A stretch of DNA of 15,055 bases from Diplocarpon mali (lineage: Eukaryota; Ascomycota; Leotiomycetes; Helotiales; Drepanopezizaceae), in the NCBI GenBank assembly GCA_024741835.1, contig JAENRP010000087.1, forward strand, positions 78,772-93,826. Reading direction: 5' to 3'. The number at the start of each line of letters is the position of its first letter. Position 1 is the stretch's first letter. Under the pieces are notes generated by a model. It did no database searches. It saw only the letters and a program-made list of their open reading frames with translations, and was not told the DNA's origin. Positions 8,555 through 15,055 of the stretch are shown here, one piece after another. A program made the position numbers and the translations under genes.

Positions 8555-9282
8555 ATGGCACGAAGCCGGAAAGAAAAGGCGGCCCAAATCCCCCTCTCCC
8601 AACCCGATCGATCCGGGCCAGGTTCTCATCCGACTCTCCTCGACATCGCCGAACAACGCGGCATCCTACGAGACTATGCTGGGAAACCCGACACCGCCAA
8701 CCTCGCACCCCGATCCCGAGCCCGCGACGACGAGCTCGAAGAAGAGGCGCTGGTCGGCCGGGTGGGCGAGTCGGTGCTGTGGAGCATCAGCCTGTCGATG
8801 CTGCATCTCACGCTCGACGTGCTGATCACGCACCAGTACGCCGCGGAGAACATCGTCTGGCCGGAGATCATATGGCGGGCTGTTCAGGCGCTGCCGAGTA
8901 CGTGCCTCCTACTTGACCTCCATGCCCTCCCCCCGAGTTTCAGATCAGATGCGATGGGATGAGTGCTAATCACGCTGCAGTTATTTTCCTCCTAGTCTAT
9001 GCCTTCCACCAGCACCCCGATCCATCGCCCATCCTCCCCCCGCTCTCCAAACCTGTTCGGCGGGGAACGCACCAGGTGCTCTTCTTCACGGGCTCGGTGT
9101 CGGCCGGCTGCTATCTGATACATATTACGAACGAACATCCGTACTATGCTGTGATGAAGCAGTCGCCCGCGCTGGGGTGTTTGTGGATCTGGTCGGTGAT
9201 TGAGCTGGACTTCCTGCCGGCCGGGGGGAGCTTGTTGTGGTGTATTGTATTCTTGAAGATGGGTGGGTATAAATATCTGTAG
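8555..9282 (+). CDS. DUF7719-like fungal membrane protein
   Basis: Two exons, 8555-8897 and 8981-9282, join across an 83-nt intron (donor GTACGT, branch-like TGCTAAT, acceptor CTGCAG) to give 214 residues. The basic N-terminus, MARSRKEKAAQIPLSQPDRS, is followed by a charged segment and then about four hydrophobic helices at roughly 72-92, 108-124, 146-163 and 176-205. Conserved-looking stretches are SMLHLTLDVLITHQYA (81-96), CYLIHIT (158-164) and MKQSPALGCLWIWSVIELD (173-191). From memory these match the uncharacterised fungal family DUF7719; this is recognition of the pattern, not a database result. Function is unknown. Location in an internal membrane, possibly the ER, is inference from the helices and from sharing a promoter with GPI12. 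The start is the first Met of a frame that leads straight into the conserved N-terminus. Confidence 0.85.
8898..8980 (+). other. Intron of the DUF7719-like gene
   Basis: The intron is 83 nt long, in phase 1, starts GTACGT and ends CTGCAG, with GTGCTAAT about 15 nt before the acceptor. Splicing joins QALP to IIFLLVYAF and keeps a hydrophobic helix continuous. Confidence 0.9.
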
Positions 9283-10190
9283 TGGGTACATTCGGCATCT
9301 ACGGGGCAGATGTGTACGATTTTTCGAGGAGCTTCTCTCGCCTGGATTATCTACCTTCTCCGAGTCTTGTTATCCACGGACCCGTGGCTCCATACTTGGA
9401 AGATGATCTGTTTTGTGCCCGGAAGGTCATGAATCGAGATTCGACGCCTCGTCTGTGACACGAGCGAAAGGAAAGTCACCCAGCTTTACCCTGACTCGAA
9501 GCCAGGACGCCAAGCAAAGCCAATCGTGCGCCCTCCTCGCCACGAGGAGGCTTGATTTCCGCGGCTGGCATCTGATATCGGCCTCCTCTGGGTCATGGGA
9601 TATGGAGAGAACCCCATAGCCGCCAATCCCCGTCTTCGAGTACCAAATCTTCTCACTGACCACGCTCCCACCGTCTCCATTGTCGCTGTCGGCTTTTGCT
9701 CTTCTTTCCGAGTCCTGAATTCTCCTCATAGAGTGGCTATTTTCTTGAGCACAGGAGAGAAAGCAGCCGCACCGACCATTCCGTAATAAGAGCGAATGAT
9801 CGGCCACAGCGAAAGAGTACCCACCCAAGGCCAAGATGGATTCTTGACACAATCCGGCTTCTTGTCTCTCGACAGGCAGCTCATCTGCAGGAGAATGCAG
9901 TTTCTCGTCTAATCTTCATCGGTGGATATGCTGTGTGATCTGGATTCCTGTCTGCATTTCCATCACCGGGGAAATACCCAAACTTGCAATGGTGCTATTT
10001 ATTCACTTACAGAGATCCGAGCCTCTCGACTGCGAACGTCTGTCTCGTGCTACGACTTGCGGAATCGTTACTCTGCGCCCTGTGTACAATCTACGCCCTG
10101 CCCGGCTTGAGCAGTAGAAAGACAGGGCTAACAGGGCAGTTCCTTGGTATCAGAACTCTCCGACTCCGCAAAGTAGGAGTCTCCATCTGT
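9283..10190. other. Intergenic stretch without a recognisable gene
   Basis: The first part should hold the 3' untranslated region of the DUF7719-like gene. A minus-strand frame of 141 codons (9427-9852) and a few shorter plus-strand frames exist, but none shows a domain, a signal peptide or family-like conservation that I can recognise. Confidence 0.4.
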
Positions 10191-10316
10191 GTTGCGCTAT
10201 GAGGAGCCTCAGGCTCCGAGGACTGGCTTATGTAATGAGCCCCTGAAGTGGCCACGAAGCACTCCTATAAAAGGAGCTCAGATATATAGTTGGATTAGAA
10301 TTCTACAAGCTTCTGC
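10191..10316 (+). repeat. Left arm of a long inverted repeat
   Basis: This arm matches the reverse complement of 12158-12286 at roughly 85% over about 125 bp. It opens with the near-perfect palindrome GGAGCCTCAGGCTCC (10203-10217), followed by the shared blocks GGCTTATGTAA, AGCCCCTGAAGTGGCCA, CAGATATATAG and TACAAGCTTCT. A TATAAAAG sequence (10266-10273) lies in the loop of a small hairpin (CTCCT...AGGAG, 10262-10276) and is destroyed in the right arm. The arms could be the terminal repeats of one transposon about 2.1 kb long, or two oppositely inserted copies of a short element. I could not identify target-site duplications. Confidence 0.85.
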
Positions 10317-10611
10317 CACCACTAAGAATCAACCTCTGAAAACAGTTCGACAATCTGTTTATGCAAATGCCTGGGATCATCTTCAGTCAATGCGACCCGC
10401 AGGGAGACGGCGACTCAACACCTGTGCGCGGTGTTTCCCACGACCTGCAGAGCCGAAGTTAAGTCCTGTCGACAACGAAACACCAACCCGACGTCAAATG
10501 AAGCCAGAACTTTTCGAAAGCTTTAAAGGAAAAATTTCACCACCTCTCTTATGAATACCTTTTAGGTTCGACCCCAAGTTGTATACTCGAGTATTTATCA
10601 GATATATCCCT

Positions 10612-11224
10612 GTTTTTGTTTTTGTTTTCCCTTTAATACGCTATATTAGTTCAAACTATGTGGTATAACCGGGAAACGCTGTACTGGATTTTTATATCGG
10701 GAGAAACGAACTTCAAACTTACATCTTCAATTTTTAGCCTCACATACCCGTGGTTCCTGATTCCTTAAGCAACAGTCTGAGCTATGCCTTAGTCGATAGC
10801 TTCCCTTGAGGTCTTTAGCGAGTACATTATGAAGGTGCTTCGACAGATAGTCGCCTAGGTTCTCTCGGACAAGCACTTCTTGCCGATGGCGGCTATGTAT
10901 GTAGTTATTGTTAGGTATCTTCCTAGTCGTCGGCAGCTATGAAAGTAGCCCTTGGTAACTCTTATACAATGTTCGAAACGTATCTTTTTCCTTCTTCCTC
11001 GTGTGCTACAAGTCGCCTTCTTCCCCTTTGTATGCTTTGGTAAGCCTTTCCATCGTAGGTAGTGTTTGAATAATCATCGAGTACGCAAGTAGAGGTCGAG
11101 AGTAAAGAGGTTTGTACAGGAGGTAGTATGAAAAATCTCCTCACCAAAGCTCTCGAAGTACTAGCTTGTTTGACTTTGGGTCTGACCATTTCAAAGTCGA
11201 AAGGACTTGATCTCGGCTCTGCAG
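10612..11224 (+). repeat. Dispersed repeat, copy B
   Basis: This is the second copy of the family seen at 850-1490, in the same orientation and lying between the two inverted arms. Clear shared blocks are TTCGAAACGTATC (10973), GTATGCTTTGGTAAGCCTTTCC (from 11030) and the right end CTCGGCTCTGCAG (11212-11224). It is more AT-rich than copy A over its left half: GTATAACC here stands where copy A has GCACGAGC, as expected if CpA and CpG sites were converted. Homology may reach back to about 10565. No minisatellite follows this copy. Confidence 0.75.
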
Positions 11225-12157
11225 ACTCCTTGAAAGGAACGTAAAGACTAATGTCTCAGACTGCGCCGCCGAGAAGAAACCCTCCCGGACAGCAAGGCCG
11301 AGACCCCTTGCTTCTCATAGTCTGGGAGAGAGAGAGAGACAGAGGAGACTGAGCTAAAAATAAACAAGGTTCTCCATCAACCAGAAACCTGTCCCCCCCT
11401 TCAGTCTCCGGTTGAGGACGGGGATGGTAAGCTTTCGGCAACGATAGGGCTGGGCTGAGCTGCTCGGCAGCATAGCATAGCATAGCCCTCTGCTCTCGGC
11501 GTCAGTTTCGGTATTGCACATCATGATCTATGCCTCATGGATGAGGAGATTGCTCCTTTGGCGATGCGTGTTTACGCCTCTTGGATTGCATCGATTACGT
11601 GAAAAGGGGCACCTTTGGTTCAAGAGCCTCCTGGGTGCGGCGTACTTGGCCATATCGCCCTTGGATCCTTGGGACTTGTGGATTTTCCCGAGCTCGCTCT
11701 TCGCTCGAGAAGACGCGAGACCTGCGAAGCTGGTCAAGAGTATCCGACTGGTGACGAGCCCTGGCGCGATATGTTCTGCGTGGAGCAACGCATCACGGCC
11801 TATTCGACTTTCCAAGCGACGCAGTACACCACCACTGACCCTATTGCGGTCTCTCAACCCTCCCGAGAGCTGGATAGCCGACGCATCGGTGTACGGCCCA
11901 CATCCGCGCCAGAGGTCGAGTAGTAGACACGCTTCCACGGATATCGAGGCACATTAACCTTCCACCCCGACATATCGGTGCGGAGAGGATCCTACAAGAG
12001 GAATCGAAAAGCATAAAAGTTCTATTTTTAAGCTTCATGAAGCTCGCTCGGTCAAACCAACTACCGCTGCACGTCAAGCCGGCGTTTCAATCTACCTGAA
12101 AGACGCTCGTCTCTGTTGACTTTTGTCGTGCTTGAGAATAAGGATCCGTCAAAGGGG
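11225..12157. other. Sequence between repeat copy B and the right inverted arm, no gene recognised
   Basis: An open frame of 147 codons (11514-11957, +) and one of 136 codons on the other strand overlap here. Neither shows a transposase, polymerase or other recognisable motif. If the inverted arms bound a single element, this would be part of its interior, which then encodes no identifiable transposition protein. Confidence 0.4.
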
Positions 12158-12286
12158 TGCGTAGAAGCTTGTAAAATTCCAATGCAGCTATATATCTGCG
12201 CTCCTTTGGATCGGATCGCTCCTTGGCCACTTCAGGGGCTGGTTACATAAGCCGGTCCTTGGAGCCTGAGGCTCCTCATGGCGCCC
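12158..12286 (-). repeat. Right arm of a long inverted repeat
   Basis: Read on the minus strand from 12286, this arm repeats 10191-10316: the palindrome GGAGCCTCAGGCTCC is identical, followed by CTTATGTAA, AGCCCCTGAAGTGGCCA, CAGATATATAG and TACAAGCTTCTACG. Most differences are transitions, apart from a block of about 15 bp where the TATAAAAG of the left arm is replaced. Beyond the inner end similarity falls to background. Confidence 0.85.
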
Positions 12287-13137
12287 CAACTTTCCATCGG
12301 CAGATTCCAGCTGGACACGCTGCTCGTCCCACCCGGGAGAATGACTGCGTGCGAGACTTCCGTGATCCTGCCCCTTCGCTTTGGAACATCGTCCTCACGC
12401 AAAGACCGACTCTCAATGGCGTTGTTTGACTTTTAGTGGAAGCGAGGAAGGCTTCCCTGGAGATCAAAAGACGAGACCAAGAACATCCCGTTTACATGTA
12501 AGCGTCTTGCGAACCAACCGTCACAGAGTGGGCAAACTACTCGTCTCAAGACTCTGACTGGGATGGCATCGGTCGGATATAGGTCGCCTTCAGATGTTGT
12601 CCTTCCAAGGTCGGGCCACCCGACACGCCGCCGCCACAGATCCTCATCTCTGACTGCGAAGTACGTGAAGTGTCGGGCGTCTTTCCGCTCTCTGGAGTGT
12701 TTACTGCAGGAGGATTCCCCCGAGATCTACGAGCTCCCCTCCAAAACCGAACACGGGGTAGATGTCGAGTTGATCAAAGTGCTTACACTTGAGATGCTCG
12801 ACGGCCCGGCCAGACTCTAATGCGATGCGACGGCTGCACGGCGCGACGGCTCTGCTCGCCCTCTCCCGGTCGACGGATGAGGATGTGGCCAAGATGGGAG
12901 GACTCGTGCGGCCCAACACCGTAAAACGCCGCCTGTATACCTGCAACCAAGGCGGATTGACATAGAGGCAACCTTAAATGACGAGTAGAGCGGCCAAGAG
13001 CTTGCTCATGTCACCCATCCGAGCAGGTCAGGAGTGGAGATGAACCCATCCAACTCTGCTCCGTCCGGATTCAAGGATCTGGCCAGTAGAGGTGTGTGGC
13101 GTGCCATGAGCCAAGCCATATGATGTGAAGGTATGTA
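12287..13137. other. Intergenic stretch with short, unassigned open frames
   Basis: Small frames are present: one of 52 codons from 12278 to 12436 that begins inside the right inverted arm, one of 85 codons (12563-12820) and one of 46 codons starting at 12825. Their translations are of fairly balanced composition, but no domain is recognisable, so I cannot call a gene. They could be scraps of a decayed gene. Confidence 0.35.
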
Positions 13138-13745
13138 ATCAACATATAACGTAGATCAATATGTACAAAACATAAATAACTAACATATTAATGACAAAAC
13201 TAGATATAAATAGAAAAATTTACATGTAAAGAACATGTAAAGAATATGTAACTAAACATAAATAACAAACTAATATATTAATAATAAAGCTAGATATAAA
13301 TAGAAAAATTCATATGTAAAGAATATGTAAAGAACATGTAAAGAATATGTAAAGAATATGTAACTAGACATAAATAACAAACTAATATATTAATAATAAA
13401 GCTAGATATAAATAGAAAAATTCACATGTAAAGAACATGTAAACAATATGTAAACAACATGTAAACAACATGTAAACAACATGTAAAGAACATGTAAATA
13501 ACATGTAAACAATATATAAACAACATATAAACAACATATAAACAACATATAAACAACATATAAACAACATATAAACAACATATAAACAATATATAAACAA
13601 TATATAAACAACATATAAACAATATATAAACAACATATAAACAACATATAAACAACATATAAACAATATATAACCAACATATAACCAATATATAAACAAC
13701 ATATAACCAACATATAAACAACACGTAAACAACACGTAATAAACA
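13138..13745. repeat. AT-rich minisatellite with 11-bp unit and higher-order structure
   Basis: The unit is ACATRTAAAVA in variants ACATGTAAAGA, ATATGTAAAGA, ACATGTAAACA, ACATATAAACA and ACATATAACCA. A spacer beginning CATAAATAAC and ending TAGATATAAATAGAAAAATT occurs three times (from about 13170, 13257 and 13369), each followed by a growing number of 11-bp units. The last run holds about 28 units (13430-13738). The minus strand is open over more than 100 codons in all three frames, giving Phe/Ile/Cys/Leu/Tyr/Val strings with an 11-residue period; that follows from the repeat and is not evidence of a protein. Confidence 0.95.
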
Positions 13746-13924
13746 AACTAAACATAAACAACAAATTAAACATAAACAACAAATCCAATTCATAATCATC
13801 GCAATAGCTCTTCATCCTAGGCGTCGCGTCGCGTAAGCGAGAAGTAGATGCGTTGATTCCCGGACCTCGCAAAGCGTCGACTCACGTCCGTAGCGCGTGT
13901 CAATTTCTTTGTCAATCAAATCTC

Positions 13925-14240
13925 TTGAGCTGCGCTGTGCTCTCTCTTGTTTTTTATAAAAATTATAAAATCTAGTAAGTAGCCCTGCTCTCTTTGTTTC
14001 TTGTAAAATCATAAAATCTAGTAAGTTGCGCTGCCTACTCTTTTTATTTCTTATAAAATCATAAAATCTAATAAGTTGCGCTGCTCTCTCTTTGTTTCTT
14101 GTAAAATCATAAAATCTATAAAGCTGCCTTAGTCTATCCTCTTGCTTTCTTTTTCTTTGAATTACACAATTTATAAAGCTGCCTTGCCCCGCTCTCTCTT
14201 TTTTCTTTTTTAAAAGATAAAATCTCTCCAGCTGCCCTGC
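13925..14240. repeat. Degenerate tandem array, unit about 48-55 bp
   Basis: About six to seven units combine a CTGC-plus-pyrimidine segment (GCGCTGCTCTCTCTTTGTTTCTTG) with ATAAAATCTA. The ATAAAATCT core falls at about 13964, 14011, 14061, 14109, a degenerate copy near 14164, and 14217. Divergence rises toward the right end. A minus-strand open frame with repeated Arg-Phe-Tyr-Asp-Phe strings is a by-product. Confidence 0.85.
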
Positions 14241-14511
14241 CCCGTCCGACACGCCTCACCGCCCGTTCTGCCGGCGGAGAAACTTCGAAACATCTCGTGC
14301 GGCTCACTCGTGCTTCCCAGCATCGACGGGGCATTCCCACCCCCTCACTCTATTTCGCTTTCTTGGGAGATCCAACGTTACAGCGTGAGCGCGCGCCAAA
14401 GATAGATGTCCGCGGACAGGCGCAAGGACGAGACAAGGAGGATGAGTTGAGATTCACCAGGCCGGTGTTCATTTTGATTGTCGCGCCCGCTTGACGCTTT
14501 TCCAAGAGCGC
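14241..14511. other. Upstream region of the secreted-protein gene
   Basis: GC-richer sequence resumes here after the AT-rich arrays. No coding frame is supported. It probably contributes distal promoter sequence to the gene that starts at 14679. Confidence 0.35.
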
Positions 14512-14602
14512 AGAAGTCGGATTCGATGCGTAGACACCAGACGTCTCCCCGTCTCCAGAAGTCGGATCCGGGGTATAAAGACCAGACGGCCCCCCCGTCT
14601 CC
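14512..14602. repeat. 45-bp direct duplication in the promoter of the secreted-protein gene
   Basis: Copy 1 (14512-14556) and copy 2 (14557-14602) both start AGAAGTCGGAT and end with a GTCTCC-type sequence, and share ACCAGACG in the middle. They diverge around the TATA position: copy 1 reads GCGTAGACACC where copy 2 reads GGTATAAAGACC. Confidence 0.85.
14574..14580 (+). promoter_or_regulatory. TATA box of the secreted-protein gene
   Basis: A consensus TATAAAG lies 105 bp before the start codon at 14679, a usual distance for a fungal core promoter plus short leader. It is present only in the second copy of the promoter duplication. Confidence 0.65.
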
Positions 14603-14678
14603 ACGAGGCCGCCGAATCCCGCTGTCTCCCTACCACTCTCGACGCTCCCGTTCTTCGTTGGAATCATCAGCCTCCACC

Positions 14679-15055
14679 ATGCAACTCTCCCACATCCTCC
14701 TCCTGGCTCTCGCTCAAGCGGTGCGAGGACAACAACCCTCGTATGAGAAGCACTGCTCAGCCTTTGGAGAACCTCTCCCCGCAGATATGGGCTGTCTCGA
14801 GGTACTTTGGCCCGATGACCTTCAAGGATCCTGACATGCTGGCTAACACTCACGCAGGGAGCGAATGCATTCTGCGTATGTTCACCCACCGCTGACCACA
14901 CACCACCCTCCCCCCCATCTAACTCTCACCAGTGTCGGGATAACGAACTTGGCGAAGTGAAAGTGAAGAGAAATGACTGCAGGTGGCCAGAAAGATCCGG
15001 CGATCTGGGGGCTCCGATATGTGGCGACGGGGTAAGTTCTCCCTGTCCCCAGCTT
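14679..15055 (+). CDS. Small secreted cysteine-rich protein, 3' end beyond the window
   Basis: The first exon (14679-14801) encodes a clear signal peptide: MQLSHILLLALAQAVRG with probable cleavage after Gly17 before QQ. I propose intron 1 at 14802-14857 (56 nt, donor GTACTT, branch GGCTAACAC, acceptor GCAG), an 18-nt exon 2 (14858-14875) coding GANAFC, intron 2 at 14876-14932 (57 nt, donor GTATGT, branch TCTAACT, acceptor CCAG) and exon 3 from 14933 to at least 15031, where GTAAGT probably opens a third intron. This gives 80 residues so far with Cys at 26, 39, 47, 48, 63 and 77; splicing creates the CC pair. The pattern fits small secreted cysteine-rich proteins of fungi, a class that includes many candidate effectors, but I recognise no named family. 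An alternative splice (donor 14880, acceptor 14982) would put exon 3 in another frame reading GGQKDPAIWGLRYVATG, so the mature sequence after residue 47 is uncertain. Confidence 0.6.
14802..14857 (+). other. Intron 1 of the secreted-protein gene
   Basis: 56 nt, phase 0, GTACTT...GCTAACACTCACGCAG. The unspliced frame meets a stop at 14832-14834, so removal is required. The branch sequence is a near-perfect fungal consensus. Confidence 0.75.

Noticed and set aside
9427..9852. Minus-strand open frame of 141 codons downstream of the DUF7719-like gene
   Set aside because: No recognisable motif, no signal peptide, and no supporting intron structure. It may be chance.
10388..10470. Possible 5S rRNA-like fragment (TTTCCCACGACCTGCAGAGC then GAAGTTAAG)
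   Set aside because: Only about 30 bp resemble the middle of a fungal 5S rRNA. Spacing to the 5' part is wrong and the 3' half is absent, so chance similarity is more likely.
10563..10576. GGTTCGACCCC, resembling a tRNA B box
   Set aside because: No matching A box, acceptor stem or anticodon arm can be found around it; it lies near the left edge of repeat copy B.
13382..13872. Three overlapping minus-strand frames of 117-156 codons resembling a multi-pass membrane protein
   Set aside because: They are the 11-bp minisatellite translated in each frame. The Phe/Ile/Cys/Leu/Tyr/Val strings repeat with an 11-residue period and appear equally in all three frames.
13138..14240. Regular repeats that might be taken for a CRISPR array
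   Set aside because: The units are contiguous tandem repeats without unique spacers, and the genome is fungal.

Overview
The window looks like nuclear DNA from a filamentous ascomycete (Pezizomycotina, most likely a Sordariomycete; the class is inference). Evidence for this: genes have short introns of 56-83 nt with GTAxGT-type donors, CTAAC/CTGAC-type branch sites and CAG acceptors; coding regions are GC-rich with C/G at third positions; non-coding stretches switch to very AT-rich tandem arrays whose C-to-T and G-to-A changes resemble repeat-induced point mutation (RIP). No bacterial, phage, tRNA, rRNA or CRISPR feature is convincing.

Layout. 1-2689 has no recognisable gene. It holds one copy of a dispersed repeat (about 850-1490), a 9-bp minisatellite that starts exactly where that repeat ends (1491-1718), and a 23-bp repeat in the leader region of the first gene. 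2690-4156 (+) encodes an HSL-type alpha/beta hydrolase. 4157-6889 is gene-free, with a 24-bp triplicate, a decayed AT-rich array of about 87-bp units (about 4690-5380) and a 16-bp triplicate. 6890-7896 (-) is a complete GPI12/PIG-L GlcNAc-PI de-N-acetylase gene with one intron. It is divergently paired, across a 658-bp shared promoter region, with 8555-9282 (+), a small four-helix membrane protein that I match to the fungal DUF7719 family. 9283-14511 is repeat territory. It contains two oppositely oriented arms of about 125 bp at about 85% identity (10191-10316 and 12158-12286) that bracket a second copy of the dispersed repeat (10612-11224), an 11-bp AT-rich minisatellite (13138-13745) and a degenerate array of about 50-bp units (13925-14240). 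From 14679 (+) a small secreted cysteine-rich protein gene begins behind a duplicated promoter segment and runs off the end of the window.

The genes do not form an obvious pathway. GPI12 is a housekeeping ER enzyme of GPI-anchor synthesis, the DUF7719 protein is an uncharacterised membrane protein sharing its promoter, and the hydrolase and the secreted protein are accessory-type genes at the edges of repeat-rich blocks. The most interesting content is structural: related repeats caught at different stages of decay, and a cysteine-rich secreted protein gene with an 18-nt internal exon and a duplicated TATA-bearing promoter. I saw no clear sign of a wholly new multi-gene system.
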